DNA of 64,000 nt from Diphasiastrum complanatum (GCA_029204225.1 CM055092.1:75502032-75566031); one strand, 5' to 3'; positions 33,482 through 46,099 are shown, counted from the first letter of the stretch. Notes: a model not told the origin generated them from the sequence alone. Made by a program: numbers and translations.

Positions 33482-34398
33482 ATGGCAAACATGGGAGAGT
33501 TCATTTTGAGTGAAAGTAGCAAATTGGACGAGATTTCCAACTATGCAGTGTGGAAATTCAAAATGAAAAACATACTGATGGAGAAAGACGTGTGGGAAGT
33601 CGTCACAGGTGATGAGAGAAGGCCACCAAATGAAGCAGACATCAAAGTGTTCGACAAAAAGATAAGGAAAGCTTTGACCTTCATTAACTAGTCAGTGAAG
33701 GATCACATCATTACCCACATTTGTGATGCTATTACACCCAGACATGCATGGGATGTGCTAAAGGAACAGTTCAAGACGTCAAATCTGTCAAGAATCATGT
33801 TTCTGAAGTCAAAGTTGAATAGTGCCCGCATTGGAGCAAGGAGAGCACATTCAGACGTACATGACCAGAATCAAGACAATGAGAGATGAATTGCATTCTA
33901 TTGGTGAGCGCATACGTGATGTGGAGCTGGTGCACAATGCATTGTGTGGCATTGCAGAACCCTATCAGATGTTTGTGAGTGGAATAGCATCAAGAGAAAG
34001 ATTGCCAACCTTTGACGAACTCACAGGAATCTTGATGCAGGAAGAACAACGGCGAGAAATGGTGAAAGCTAGATGTCAAAATACTGACGATCAGGCACTT
34101 GCGACACGCCAAAAACAAGGCAAGGGGCAAGGGCAAGAAGAAGTCTAGGCAACAATTTGCCAAGTCTCAGGAGGATGAGAGATCTTCCAATAAAACTAAG
34201 AAGAAAGGCAAGTGCTTCCATTGTGGTAAAAAGGGCCATTGGAAGAGTGAATGTCACAAATTCCTGGCGGAACAAGGCAAGGGGAAACCAAAACAAGCAG
34301 GTAACCTTGTCGATGAGGGTGAGATTGAAGACTCTAGCATCTTCATATTTGCATTGTCATTTAATCAAGATGATCAAGCATGGTATATTGACTCATGA
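33482..34398 (+). pseudogene. gag region of copia element 2, broken
   Basis: ATG 33482 starts MANMGEFILSESSKLDEISN. The UBN2-type capsid continues as AVWKFKMKNILMEKDVWEVV and, after TAG near 33689, as HITHICDAITPRHAWDVLKE. A frame change near 33830 leads to EHIQTYMTRIKTMRDELHSI, and another near 34100 to a lysine-rich region. The zinc knuckle CFHCGKKGHWKSEC (34213-34254) binds RNA in the particle. The order is standard for copia gag. Confidence 0.9.
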
Positions 34399-34870
34399 GC
34401 CACAAGACACATGACAGGTAACAAGAATTGGTTCAGTAGTTTGAAGGTGTTGGATAATGGAACATCTGTTTCACAAGCAAATGGTGAGGTGTGCAAGATC
34501 AAGGGGATAGGCACCGTTTCAATCCAACTATCTGATGGCAAAAGCAGGATGATCAGGGAGGTACTTTACGTACCAAGTTTGAAGAAAAATCTACTTTCTG
34601 TTGGAGTCATTACTAATCAAAAGTTGAAAGTAGAATTCGCCCATGATCGTTGTTTTGTGAAGGATGTGAACCAAAAGTTCAAAGTTATTGCGGATGGAGT
34701 AAGAGAGCCCAACACAAAATTGTACAGGTTGAATGCTACAATTAAGGGGCAACATGGACTTGTATCGTCCATTCCATCGCAGCTGAGTTGTGGCATGAGA
34801 GGCTTGGTCACTTGAACTTGGGAAGCCTCAGTTTGATGAGAAAATTGGAGATGGTAACATGATTGCCTAC
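34380..34870 (+). pseudogene. Protease region of copia element 2
   Basis: The aspartic protease start reads WYIDS followed by TGA in place of the expected glycine codon, then ATRHMTGNKNWF. Downstream are REVLYVPSLKKNLLSVGVIT and the GAG-pre-integrase LWHERLGHLNLGSLSLMRKL, after a frame change near 34780. The stop falls inside the D-S/T-G active-site triplet, so no protease can be made from this copy. Confidence 0.88.
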
Positions 34871-35916
34871 CATAGACGATCACTTGAAATCGATGTGTGA
34901 ATCTTGTGTATATGGGAAGCAACATCGAGAGAAGTTCAATAAAGGGGGTGTTGCAAGAGCAAAGAACATCCTGGATTTAATTCACACAGATTTATGCGGG
35001 CCTATGAGGACCATGTCCTTAGGTAAAGCCTTCTATTTCATGACCTTTATTAATGATATGTCACGTAAGACGTGGATCTACTTCTTGAAAAAGAAACCAG
35101 ATGCATTTGATAACTTCAAGAGCTTCAAAGCATTGGTCAAAAATCAGACAAGTAGGAAGATCAAAGTCCTAAGATCAGATAGTGGAGGTGAGTACAAGTC
35201 TAATAACTTCAATGATCTTTGTGATCAATGTGGGATTAAAAAACAATTTACGCAAGCTCATACTCCTGCTCTCAATGGTGTAGTTGAGCGCAAGAATCGT
35301 ACGATTGTGGAAAGTGCCAGATCTATGCTAGTTGAGATGAAACTACCAAAAGATTTTTGGTCAAAAGCATGTAGCACGACAGTCTATCTTCAAAATAGAA
35401 GTCCTACCATTGCCATACCAAAGATAACACCTGAGGAAGCATTCACGAAGAAGAAGCCAAAGGTGAAACACTTGCAAATCTTTGGATGTAAGGCCTTTGT
35501 ACACATTCCTAAGGAAGAGAGACGTAAATTTGATGAAAAAAGCTATCAAGTGCATATTCCTAGGATATGATGATCGTGTGAAGGGCTATAGATGTTTTGA
35601 TCCAGTCGAAAACAAAATCCATATAAGCCGTGATGTTATCTTTGATGAATCCAAGATGTATGAAGATGAGAATGCTGAGAAGATAGACACATCCAGTGGG
35701 AAAGATGGTATAGTGAGGATACCACCTGATGATGATCCATTCATTGACCTTCCGAGTGATGAACATGAGGATACATCTCAAGATACTACTACTCAACCTC
35801 AAGAAACAGGTTGGAGAGGTAGGGACAAACCTTTTGGTGCAAGAAGGATTGAAGCTGCAGGTGACAAATGCAAGGAGAAGGATGTACCGTGGGATACATT
35901 TTCACTAGGAAGCTGA
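34863..35916 (+). pseudogene. Integrase of copia element 2
   Basis: The frame 34863-35570 contains CESCVYGKQHREKF, LIHTDLCGPM, MSRKTWIYFLKKKPDAF, VLRSDSGGEY and VVERKNRTIVESARSMLVEM. The acidic residues D (HTDLCGP), D (RSDSGGEY) and E (VERKNRT) of the catalytic triad are present. A one-base shift near 35540 moves to the frame 35482-35916 with CIFLGYDDRVKGYRCFDPVE and DVIFDES. The core is therefore well preserved although the polyprotein is broken. Confidence 0.92.
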
Positions 35917-35952
35917 TCACCTGACAGGAAGCTCCCTAAGTGGTTTGAGAGA

Positions 35953-37621
35953 TTGTTGGAGAGCCGCGACATAGATGACTTTCCAAGATCATCTAACCAG
36001 GGAGAGCTACGAAGATCAACAAGAGAGAAGACACTTCCTGAAAGGTATGAAACAAATTATGCTATCTTATCTAGCATTATTCAAAGCAAAGAACCTTCGA
36101 CGTATGGTGAAGCGAAGGATGATGACATTTGGGTCAAGGCCATGGGAGAGGAGATGGAGTTAATTGCTAAGCATAGCACATGGGACTTAGTAGAACCACC
36201 AGTTGGAAAGAAACCCATTGGTTGCAAATGGGTATACAAGACTAAGTACCATGCAGATGGAAGTATAGCAAAGCACAAAGCAAGATTGGTGATCAAAGGG
36301 TACACACAAAATAAAGGCATCGCCTATGAGGAGACCTTTGCGCCGGTTTGTAAGTGGAATACTCTACGTCTACTTATTGCTTTAGCTTCACATTTTGGTT
36401 GGCCTTTGCATCAGATGGATGTGAAATCTGCTTTTCTAAATGGTGAGCTAGAAGAAGAAGTGTTCATGGATCAACCTGAAGGCTTTGTAACAAAGGGACA
36501 GGAAAATAAAGTATGTCGCTTGAAGAAAGCGCTTTATGGTCTTAAACAAGCACCACATGCATGGTATAGCAGGATTGATGCCTACTTTTGTTCAAAGGGA
36601 TGGTGAGAACACATTCTGATCCAAATCTATATGTCTTATGCTTTGATGTATGGTTGCTTTGATTGCTCTTGATGTTGATGACTTGATTATTACGGGAAAT
36701 AATCAAGAGATGATAGACATGATCAAGAAAGACCTCATGGAACAATTCGAGATGACAGATCTTAGCCTGATGCATTACTACCTTGGAGTAGAAGTGTGGC
36801 AAAAAGGACACGAAGTGGGTTTAACACAGGTGAAGTATGTCAAAGAGTTGCTGCACAGGTTTAGGTTGCAGGATTGCAAACCAGTAAACACTCCTATTAA
36901 ACCAGGTAAAAAGCTTTCTAAGCTTGATGAGTCACAGTCATTTGATGCTACGTTGTATAGACAATTAGTAGGGAGCTTGATTTACCTTACCACGACTAGA
37001 CCAAATATTTGCTATGTTGTTGGCATTGTAAGTCAGTTTATGGCAGCACCTACGGAAATGCATTGGAAGGCAGCTAAACACATTTTGCGTTATGTGAAAG
37101 GCACTTCAGAGTATGGCTTGATTTACATGAAGCATGATGGTTTACCTGAGTTGTGTGGCTATGTGGATGCGGATTGGGGAGGTGACTATGATGATCGTAG
37201 ATCCACCACAGGGTATATATTCCAGTTTTGTGGTAGTTGCTTTTCCTGGTCTAGTAAGAAGCAAAGTACAATTGCTCTTTCCACCACAGAAGCAGAGTAT
37301 AAGGCAATGTGTAGTGCAGCACAGGAAGCTATATGGTTGAGACAAATCTTGGAAGAAATTGGCATGAAGCAGAAAAATCCCACGACTTTACATAGCGACA
37401 GTCAAAGTGGAATTCAGCTAGCAAAGAGTCCGGTGTTCCATGCGAGAACTAAACACATTGAGATTCAGTATCACTTCATACGTGAGAGGCTGCTAAGTCG
37501 TGAAATTCATGTTGTTCATTGTAGCACAGAAGAACAACTAGCTGATATTTTCACTAAGCCACTTACTAGAGAAAAGCTTGATAAGTTTAGATCAAAGCTT
37601 TCTGTATTTAAAGTTTGTTGA
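35953..37621 (+). pseudogene. Reverse transcriptase and RNase H of copia element 2
   Basis: The frame 35953-36606 has LRRSTREKTLPERY, GCKWVYKTKYHADGS, KARLVIKGYTQ, MDVKSAFLNGELEEEV and LKKALYGLKQAPHAWY. A shift near 36605 leads to the frame 36650-37621. There the catalytic YVDD motif reads DVDD (tyrosine replaced, LDVDDLI). RNase H follows with YVDADWGGDYDDRRSTTGY, STTEAEYKAM and the conserved HARTKHIEIQYHFIRE near the end. The stop lies at 37621, about 40 bases before the polypurine tract. The tyrosine change should harm enzyme activity. Confidence 0.93.
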
Positions 37622-37663
37622 CTTTAAATCTATGTATATGACTGTATAAAAAGTAGACTCTAC

Positions 37664-37675
37664 TTTAAGGGAGAG
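37664..37675 (+). promoter_or_regulatory. Polypurine tract of copia element 2
   Basis: The purine run aagggagag lies immediately before the 3' LTR start at 37676 and primes plus-strand synthesis in LTR elements. Confidence 0.8.
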
Positions 37676-37949
37676 AGTTAGAATTAAAGTAGAATCACTG
37701 TGTTACTATATTGTGGGTCCTATCAGTGGATAAGGATCAGTTGGCCTCGCCACAAGGCAAGTCGACGGGACACGCGCCCCGCCAACGACAACCTGGGTCA
37801 TGCATGGGTTGCCTGAGTGAACAACTATATGTACAGTGTAACTTCATTTTGAGAAATACAGTTGCTATGTGAGCTTGCTGTGGAGAGTGTTTTCTATCTG
37901 TGTTACTGTGTAGCATGATCTGTGTTCCTGTGCAGAGCAAATTCTAAGT
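37676..37949 (+). repeat. 3' LTR of copia element 2
   Basis: This 274-bp LTR is collinear with the 5' LTR. It starts AGTTAGAATT after the polypurine tract and ends AATTCTAAGT before the second GCGCT. Most differences from the 5' LTR are transitions in the first half, which includes a GC-rich segment. Confidence 0.9.
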
Positions 37950-37987
37950 GCGCTACCATGAGATTATAGTACCATAAAAAAGATGGG

Positions 37988-38393
<406 letters not shown>

Positions 38394-38485
<92 letters not shown>
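38394..38485. repeat. (GA)n microsatellite, about 46 units
   Basis: A second GA tract of about 92 bp, starting about 300 bases after the first. It is followed by ggggggcccaat...attgggcccc, a short GC hairpin at about 38488-38514. Confidence 0.97.
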
Positions 38486-38488
<3 letters not shown>

Positions 38489-38728
38489 GGGGGCCCAATA
38501 TTTCATTGGGCCCCAAATGAAAAAAAAAATTCAAAAAAAAAAAGTGGGAGGGGGCATGGGGTACAATGCCTCCCCCCGCTCCCCCGTCCTTTTCTCCCTC
38601 CCTCCCCCGTACCTGCTCCCTCCCCCTTCGCAGCTCGCTCTCCCACCACCTGGGCCGCTAGCCCGATTGGGGGCGCAGCGGCCCGGGGGCACCATGGCAC
38701 ACACCCTCCCTTCCAAGAGAGCGCGCGA

Positions 38729-38753
38729 GGGGGGGGGGGGGGGGGGGGGGGGG
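38729..38753 (+). repeat. Homopolymer run of 25 G
   Basis: An unbroken run of 25 guanines follows a C-rich block (38570-38700) on the same strand. Such a run could form a G-quadruplex. Its exact length may be unreliable in sequence data. Confidence 0.9.
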
Positions 38754-39732
38754 TTCCAGAGCAGTGTGAGCGGCTCAAGAAACACTAAGATTTTAATTAT
38801 AATAGGCAGCTCTTGGGCGGTTATCTACCAAGTATAAGGCCAAATATATATGGGTGTCAACACGGGTATTAACCAACCAGTTCTAGTTTTTGAGAAAAAC
38901 TCTACCCATCGAGTCTGACTATTGATACTCGGATTGATAATAGCCAATTATAACCCAACTTATGCTATACCTGGCCAACCCTAGTAAACTCCCTATCCAA
39001 ATGTCACATCGATAGATCAACATTGATGTGAGGAGTGGTTCAAATAACTTCTTTTTGTTATGCCTCAACTTTATAATGCGACCCATTATAGCAATTTCTT
39101 CATTAATTTTCACAAACATGTGTAGATGATTGTGGATCAGTCGATAGGATGGGTAAGAAATTGATAAATAATATGAGTTTATAAAAATACATTAAGATTT
39201 GCAAACAAAGTCCCGATCTTAGCCAAATTGCCGAATATGCTATAAATGTTGCATGGCTATCAATAGTGAAGCTCTATTGTACAACAAGGACGTTACATTG
39301 ACAGATGAGTATATCTTGCAACACATGGATCCTACATGTTATGGGTTACAATGGATACCATATCAATCTCTCAAAGCCTCCACATGTTGTATGCTCTAAG
39401 ATACTACCGCCAAAGGCATCTGCATCGAAGAAAAACCAATTGAAGCAATAACCTAATTAGGTGATCAACTGGAGTAACCTACTAGAAGAAGCTATTATCA
39501 ATGTGAATGTTGACATTCAGAACTATGAAGCCAATGTGAAGGAGATCTATAGGGTCATAAAGCTCTGTGGGTTAAGCTTATGCAAGAATTTGATCATGAG
39601 ATCCAATATGTCAAAGGCGGCTCTAATTAGGTTGCTCTTAGTCAAATTGGTAAATCGAATGAATTTTCATTTACCTGAGGATGCCAAGACTTTTATAATT
39701 GATTGTTATTAATTGGAGTTGCAAATGAAGTT
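38754..39732. other. AT-rich region, no gene recognised
   Basis: Frames at 38919-39119 (minus) and 39461-39712 (plus) have no recognisable domain. The latter lies just outside the gypsy relic and may be part of it or chance. Confidence 0.45.
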
Positions 39733-40600
39733 TCATTCAAATGTTCCATTTTCATGTCTCCCAATGTCAAAATGTATTTGATGCGATATGGGCCTTCTCC
39801 AGTAAGCTTCAACTTTCCTTTTATCAGCTTGGTTTTGTACATAAACACCAAATCTCCAGTAATGTATTAGTTTTAAAAAGACAAAACATAAGGATTGGCA
39901 TGATCGAAAATTGCACAAAAAGATCTAAATACCAATAACCTAGTTTCACATCATTTTGTAAGGCTTCATGTAGCAACTGGAGTAATTTTGTTTCATCCGA
40001 TTTTTCTGTTGCAACAATTCGTAGGGAAGATACTAGAAACTCAATCAACAACACTACATCTTGCCCATAGATCAACTGGAAAATCATTTAATTAGTACTA
40101 ACTTTGTAGGCTGTTCAAAATGCCCAAAGTGTTGCTTGCAACTTGTGTTCTCAATCTAATCTACTTCAATCTTTTGAAGATTCTACTTGGCAATTTCCTC
40201 ATGGATAATAAGACGTACCAGATTGATGAATGACAAAGAATTCCTCCAACATAATCTTAGTTGTTCCATTGACAAAATGAGTGCCACAATCACTTACTAT
40301 TTTCACAAGACAACCAAATGAAACCATAATGTGCTCATAAAAAAATTTGGTCGTTGTACTGCTTTGGCTTCAACCCACTTAGTAAGATAATCGATTTTCA
40401 CAATGATATACCTAGCCTAACTTCCTCTTGCAACTAGATGGATCGGTCCTACATGATCCAACCCCCATTTTTCAAATGGTGTCTACTAAGACTGGATGCA
40501 AGGGCTCATAATTTGCTTTTGTTGGTCTTCATGTTCATTGACAAACATCACAACTCTAGGCAACTTCTTTAATATCTGTGAATAGTTGGCTACCAAACAA
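39733..40600 (-). pseudogene. Ty3/gypsy integrase relic
   Basis: The minus-strand frame around 40480-40380 gives FEKWGLDHVGPIHLVARGS, a stop, then ARYIIVKIDYLTKWVEAKAV, which is the start of a gypsy integrase core. Further downstream YGQDVVLLIEFLVSSLRIVA (about 40060) and KTNTLLEIWCLCTKP (about 39850) match the post-core region with its YGxEAVLPIE motif and the later G-D-L-V-L element. Stops and shifts are frequent. No gag, reverse transcriptase or LTR of this element is seen, so it is a fragment. Confidence 0.82.
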
Positions 40601-41099
40601 TCATATTGTAAGATCTAGCACACTATAATATCTGTTGAAAAATGCCTTCCTCCCATTCTTTCATGTGAAAGAATTATGTCCACATCCAATATAGAAGATT
40701 CGGAATATCTTGATGCGGATATTCGATACTCAAGTGTTCGAGCTTATTAGTTACACCTAGAATAAATTCCAATTCAAGGCAAGTTTTATAACTAATAATC
40801 TTGAGAGGACCTAGACATTCACAGTTACATGTGGAGCTATGTATGGTATGTGACAGTTATGTGCATGGAGAGAGAATCAATAGTTACTCTAATTTATTTT
40901 GATAGGATGGACCCTGGGAATTGGGCATGCATGGCATCATGCACAGACCTTGGAGGCTATATAATGCTATATGAGCTTGCCCATCGACATTCCCAAGTTG
41001 ATGGTTTTAGTTACCAATTACTTGTCATATACTTTTAGTACATCAGTGCTTATCAAACATAATATAATATTCAATGTAAGCTTTGTTATTCTTAAAATG
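40601..41099. other. AT-rich region, no gene recognised
   Basis: The right part of this stretch may be further decayed gypsy sequence (minus-strand cysteine-type zinc-binding segment expected here), but I cannot support a frame. Confidence 0.35.
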
Positions 41100-41627
41100 A
41101 GCTATTAGCCTTAAGAACAAGGCAGTTTCTTCTTTAGGCTCTCCAAAGTATTTTAATAAGGATAATAGGACAACAAGGGCCCAAATTAGATGTAATAAGA
41201 CCTAACAAGGAAGGGCTAATTATCTTTTAAGATAGTATATTTAGTTAAGTTAGGGGATTGTTTATAAGGGCAAGAGACACCATCTTGAAGGATCTCTTGG
41301 CTCATTTGCAAATGAGAGAGCTTAGCCTCCTCTTTCTGTGCTTGTTGTGCACACCAACAATCACTTCAACTCTTAGAAGTGATTCAAATAGATCTAAAAT
41401 ATCTTAGCCATGGAAATAGAGCTTCCTAGGTCTCATGTGCCCAATCCACATGAATTCTATTCCCATTGGTATTGATTTGCTTCCATCCCTTCAATTCTAT
41501 TGATGATTCCTTGTATTTGTGATTTGCATTTTATGGCTATATCAACTTGAATGCTTTGTACACCTCTTGATTCTAGATTTAGTTTCTTTACTATGGCTAT
41601 TTGATTGGGTTTGGCACATGACATTTG
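41100..41627 (+). mobile_element. Probable LTR, orphan
   Basis: Sequence ending directly before a primer-binding-site-like tggtattagagca (41628-41640) on the plus strand. It contains TATA-poor, low-complexity sequence and a gcttagcctcctctttctg segment like transcribed LTR regions. The start is not located and no coding region follows in the next 1.6 kb. Confidence 0.4.
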
Positions 41628-41640
41628 TGGTATTAGAGCA

Positions 41641-43335
41641 TATGATCCAAATTGCATCATGATTCTTCATGATTGTCATAAGATTTAGAGGTTTCTTGGC
41701 TTTCGCAGCTTTCATCTTTTAGTTTTTCTTGAAATTGAAATTTCTATTTCTAGATTGATTTTGGTCAAATTTTAATCCATTATTCTTTATGTTTTGTTTA
41801 ATTTCGTGATTTGGATTTGCAGCCCTTGATTTTAGCTTTTTGGAAGTACTAAGTTTTTCAAATTTGGAGATTTATATTTTGGAGTGTAAAAGAGCACTTC
41901 AATTTTTCATATTTTGAAGTTTTTTCCTTTGTAAAAAAATTTAAATCTTTTCATTTTGAAGGTTTATAGATTTTTCATTAACAAAAATCAGCCCTAACCC
42001 TACCTTCACCAGCCCTAATTAACACTCGCCAAAATAGGTTAAAATTAAATTCAAAATTACAAAGAAAAACTCTGCTAAATTTTTTCAGCCCTTAAAAAAA
42101 ACTAATCCTAATATCTTACTCCCTCGGGCGCCCTCCTTCGTCGTCGGCCGCACCCTGGCCTTTCCCACCCTTCAAAGTCCCCTCGCTCGGGTACTGTCTT
42201 CTTTCTCTCTCCTTAACGCGCTCATGTCCTACGATCTCTCTCTCTCTCTCTCTCATCCGCACCTCTCATCCGCACAGTGTCCAGTCGCGAGAATTTTTTT
42301 GAATATTCTATTCGAAATTATTCTTTCAAAATATTCTTACTTGGCATTCCTCCCCACTATTGTGCATGTTAAAAAATTATTTTACGGTTCTTTAAAAAAA
42401 ATTATGGGTTTCAAAAAGAATTATGAGCATGAACCGCAAAAAAAATTGCATACATTTCAAATTTTTCCCGATTTCTTTAAAATTGTCACGTGCACTATAA
42501 TGTCTTCTAAATTTGAAAGTCTTTTCACTTTGTAATTTTTTTTAAAGACCCCATATCTAAATTAGGTGCATCTTAGTTTTTTCTCATTCTTTAAGCTTTT
42601 TATTTCAATCTCGGAATTCAGTATTACAAAAACGAAAAGTGCTCAATTCAACGAGCTGAATATTGTGATTAGTATTTCCATCATCATTGTTTAATTATTT
42701 ATTTTTAAACTTTAAGTCACTTCCTTTGTAATATCTTTATCATTTTCGAAGCTCCATAACTTTTCCGTTTGAGCTTAATAGATTTGAACTTTGTAGAAGG
42801 CAAATTTGCTCGTAGTGGCAAGTGACCATAACTAAGTAGGCACCTCCTACTATGAATAGTTGCTTATGTCACTAAGCAACTCCTATTTTTATTTCAGCCT
42901 TGAGTAATGATATCCGAAGTGCTTATGGTATGTTGTGTTGAACTTGGTTTGACCTTGGCAAGTATTGTCCTTAAGTGGAAAATCAATATAGTGGCAAAAA
43001 AAGTCTCGTTTATTGACTTCTTATAAACGCTAAGAGGTCTTAGACATGCTCATGCTCCTTTTGTGGTCAGCCACCCACTCATCGATTGGGGTTTGCTTCA
43101 TGTTTAAAAGTACAATTCATCGTTTTCATGTCATATGCACTCGTCTTGAAAATTTGTGAGCATGCAAGTTTAAAGTACAAAGTAACCATAAGAAATAAGC
43201 TTCATATCAAATGTTTTTTCTAAACAATAATCAAAAAGAAGTTTCAAATCATAACTTATCACGCCTCATTGGATGAGCATAATTTAACAGACTCTATGAA
43301 TTAAAGATTGATTGAATCACAAAATTCAGCATAAG
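41641..43335. other. AT-rich intergenic region
   Basis: No gene is recognised. A GC-rich patch with a short CT run lies at about 42115-42300. The rest is T-rich and A-rich. The right end adjoins the stop codon of the dehydrogenase gene. Confidence 0.5.
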
Positions 43336-45608
43336 TCAATTTTTGGATATCAAATTGACACTGAGTTCCCACAAACTCTTGGCAAGATCAGGATCACAGG
43401 CATGCTTGTTTGGTATACTCTCTTTGCAGTCTACAAAGTACTTGCCATTAATCCCCTTTGCTTTTGGATTCAAGACCAAATAGCATTGTGTGGCAGCTCC
43501 CTGCAACAAGATCTTGCATAAATACAACATTTTTGAGTATGAACTCAAATTAATAAGCTCATGACATGAATATATTCTTAAAAGATTCAACAGTTGCCAT
43601 TATGGTTCAGAGCAAGGGAAATCGGTTGAACGAGTAGAATGTTTTTTGGGTATGTTGTGTCACATTGACTTACTTGAGAAATTGACTTCAATCTAGTGAG
43701 GTTTCTAGCATAATCAGCAATACCTGAGACACAGATACACAGCAATCTTCACTGTTCAGCCAATCTCAATCTCTTTCTGTTTTCTGAATAACAAATACAA
43801 AGCTACAGGTAATGAGCCTAAATAGCCCTCCTAGATTGAACACTGATGGCCAGTTCTTTCAATGGGGCCAGTTGAGACATGAGCTGCTTCTTACCAGCTA
43901 GAAAAGCTGCAAAACGAAAGTGTCTAAGAACGTTTGTGTGAATTCCACCCGGGTGTAGTGAATTTGCTGTCAAATTCACATGTTCTTCCTGCAAGAACGG
44001 TATCACAAGCCTCTCTGAATCTTTATGCAAAAGTTTTATAAAAATGAATTGACAGATGCTTGAACATGGGAATTAAGCTTTTTTGACATACAGTACGTAT
44101 TTCCTCGTAGTTGCAAGCAGGCATCAAAATCATCAGGAAACAGATCTCCTAAAAGGGCGGAGGGCAAATATGTAGCTATTTGAACCATTATATTCCTGGT
44201 TTGAGAGCAATCACAAATTGAAAGTCATAATTTAGATATCAAGAGAGTTGATGGAAATCCAAGGACAGACACAATGTGAAATGACCATGGTTAATTTTCT
44301 ACCTTAAACCGCCTTGCAAGTTCATTCGCATGTAAAATATTTGCAAGCTTTGATTGCCCATATGCCCTCAGTGGTGAGTAACTGAAGATGGCACAGTTAT
44401 TGGAATTATTAAAACATAGACAAGAAAGCTACAGACAGAAGAATAACCGGTGAATGACCATCCACTGTACAAACTACAAAGAGGATATGCTTGTGAGCAG
44501 ACTCAAAGAATTATTAACACAATTTCTATTTTTGCTTGTGTGGCATGAAGTAATGTGATGAGATCTTGCTTAGCCTTATCGTTGATCTTGTCGAGTGCAA
44601 AGTCGCCTTTTGGGTTAAACCATGTGTGAGAAACAGAGGACACATTTACAATTCTCCCTTCTACGCCTGATTCGTGGGCTGTATGCTTCAATTTTTCCAG
44701 CAAAAGATCGGTCAACAGAAAATGGCCTGCACACACAAGCGAATCAGTTGAAAGGAATCAGGAAAACCACGGTGGATTTAGAAACTCAGATGAATGCACG
44801 GCATGCCAAGAATCTCACCCAGATGATTAGTTGCAAATTGCATCTCTATCCCATCTTGGGTTAGAGTGAATGGACACCCCATAATTCCTGCATTGTTCCT
44901 GGCATAGGAAAATTGCCAAAATAGATGATCTTCACAAGAATGAACTTAAAAAGCATCTCTGCAGCCAGAATGCAAATATAACTATTCTGTTGCTTGCACA
45001 AAAAATCTCAAAAGAATCATAAGGAGATATATATGTCTTCGCTATATCACTCCACTTTGTATTTGCTTACACAAGAATGTTCAAAGGCTGATTGAGAGCC
45101 AAGAATTGCTCCGAGCATTTTCTGACAGATGCCAGGGAGCTAAGGTCGCACTCCAGCAAATCTATTCTGGCATTTGGTATGCTCTTCACAATCCCAGCTT
45201 TGACTGTGTCAGCTGCCTTCAGATTTCGGGCCAAAAGGTAAACATGGGCTCCTCGCAGAGCCAGCACACGCACTGTTTCTGCACCAATGCCACTAGTACC
45301 ACCTGCTTCACCACACCAACAGTGCATGTAGGAAAGATCGGAAGGAAGAGTGAGGGCTGATCAAAGAAAGATTTTTTTTCTGGCAAAGATTTAATCTCTG
45401 AGAAATAATTCAGGAGCTGATAGTTGCAGTACTGAAAAAAAAACACAAAATGTAGAATTGGGCTTCTTCGCAGAAAATGGGTGGGGGAGTGATCCACCCA
45501 CATTAGAGAGTACCCACCTGTGACAATGGCAGTGAGGCCTGTTGCATGAACGCCATTTGTTACTTCCTCGCCTGTTGAACGAAATCCAAAGGATGAAGTG
45601 TTTGCCAT
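43336..45608 (-). CDS. TIC32-like short-chain dehydrogenase/reductase, eight exons
   Basis: This SDR-family NAD(P)-dependent oxidoreductase resembles plant TIC32 and retinol-dehydrogenase-like proteins; its substrate is unknown. Exons by splice reading: 45608-45518, 45302-45071, 44898-44819, 44726 to about 44573, 44381-44303, 43988-43895, 43723-43674 and 43500-43336. Phases agree at every junction I could check except exon 4 to 5. Total is about 314 residues, the normal family size. Motifs are TGGTSGIG (cofactor glycines, from residue 30), NNAG (about 109-112, rebuilt exactly across the exon 2-3 junction), VNVSS (catalytic serine) and YGQSK (catalytic Tyr and Lys). The C-terminus reads [16 protein letters not shown] and GKYFVDC. 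No stop or frameshift is seen. The donor after KINDKA has no GT; a non-canonical donor or a local change is possible. Confidence 0.9.
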
Positions 45609-46097
45609 GATGGCTGCTGCTGCTGCCTCCTTTGAGTAGAAGAAGTTGAGCACAAGAAGAATGCCACTACTGTCATGAAGAATGAATGAGTCAATAAAGA
45701 GGAGCAAAACATTGAGAGAACAGTTGAATTTCCTTGAAGATCCAATGTCTTGTTTCTCCCTCGGGCTTTGGCATAAATACAGGACGTCCTTGCTCAGGAT
45801 GTGCAGCTAGCTCCTCGAGGATGCAGGAGGACGGTTGTTCACATGAATCTTCAGAATGGGCCCAGATCAGCATTTTCTTAGGGTGTCTTTTCCATGTCAC
45901 CTCAATCAAGAAAGGCCCACCCCACAAAACACAAAAGTTAGGTGCTGGAGAGAATCGGTGAATTCATTCACTTGGATAGTAAACACTATATGGAAAGAAG
46001 CCCTAAGAGGATGTGAGAGGCTTTTTGTGACACATTGCTAGGTGAAGAGGCCATATGGAAAGACACCCTTAGAGGATGTGAAACTGCAACAAGAGCA

Positions 46098-46099
<2 letters not shown>
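45609..46099. repeat. Upstream region of the dehydrogenase gene with a short repeat
   Basis: No gene is recognised. A unit of about 30 bp, atatggaaaga..ccctaagagg followed by atgtga, occurs at about 45988-46018 and again at 46051-46083. The promoter presumably lies here, but I see no clear TATA box. Confidence 0.55.

Larger units (their letters stand above)
31893..37954 (+). mobile_element. Ty1/copia element 2, complete from LTR to LTR
   Basis: The order is a GCGCT target duplication (31893-31897 and 37950-37954), 5' LTR 31898-32170, primer-binding site, long leader, gag-pol 33482-37621, polypurine tract and 3' LTR 37676-37949. This is the only element here with both ends and a target duplication. 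The LTRs differ at about 16 positions plus one indel by my count, so the insertion is not recent. The coding region carries several stops and shifts, so it is not autonomous now. Confidence 0.93.

Noticed and set aside
42115-42300. GC-rich patch with CT run as a promoter or CpG island of a new gene
   Set aside because: No reading frame follows in either direction, so there is no support beyond composition.
45106-45360. Plus-strand frame of 84 codons
   Set aside because: It lies opposite exon 2 of the dehydrogenase, whose motifs and splice sites are convincing.
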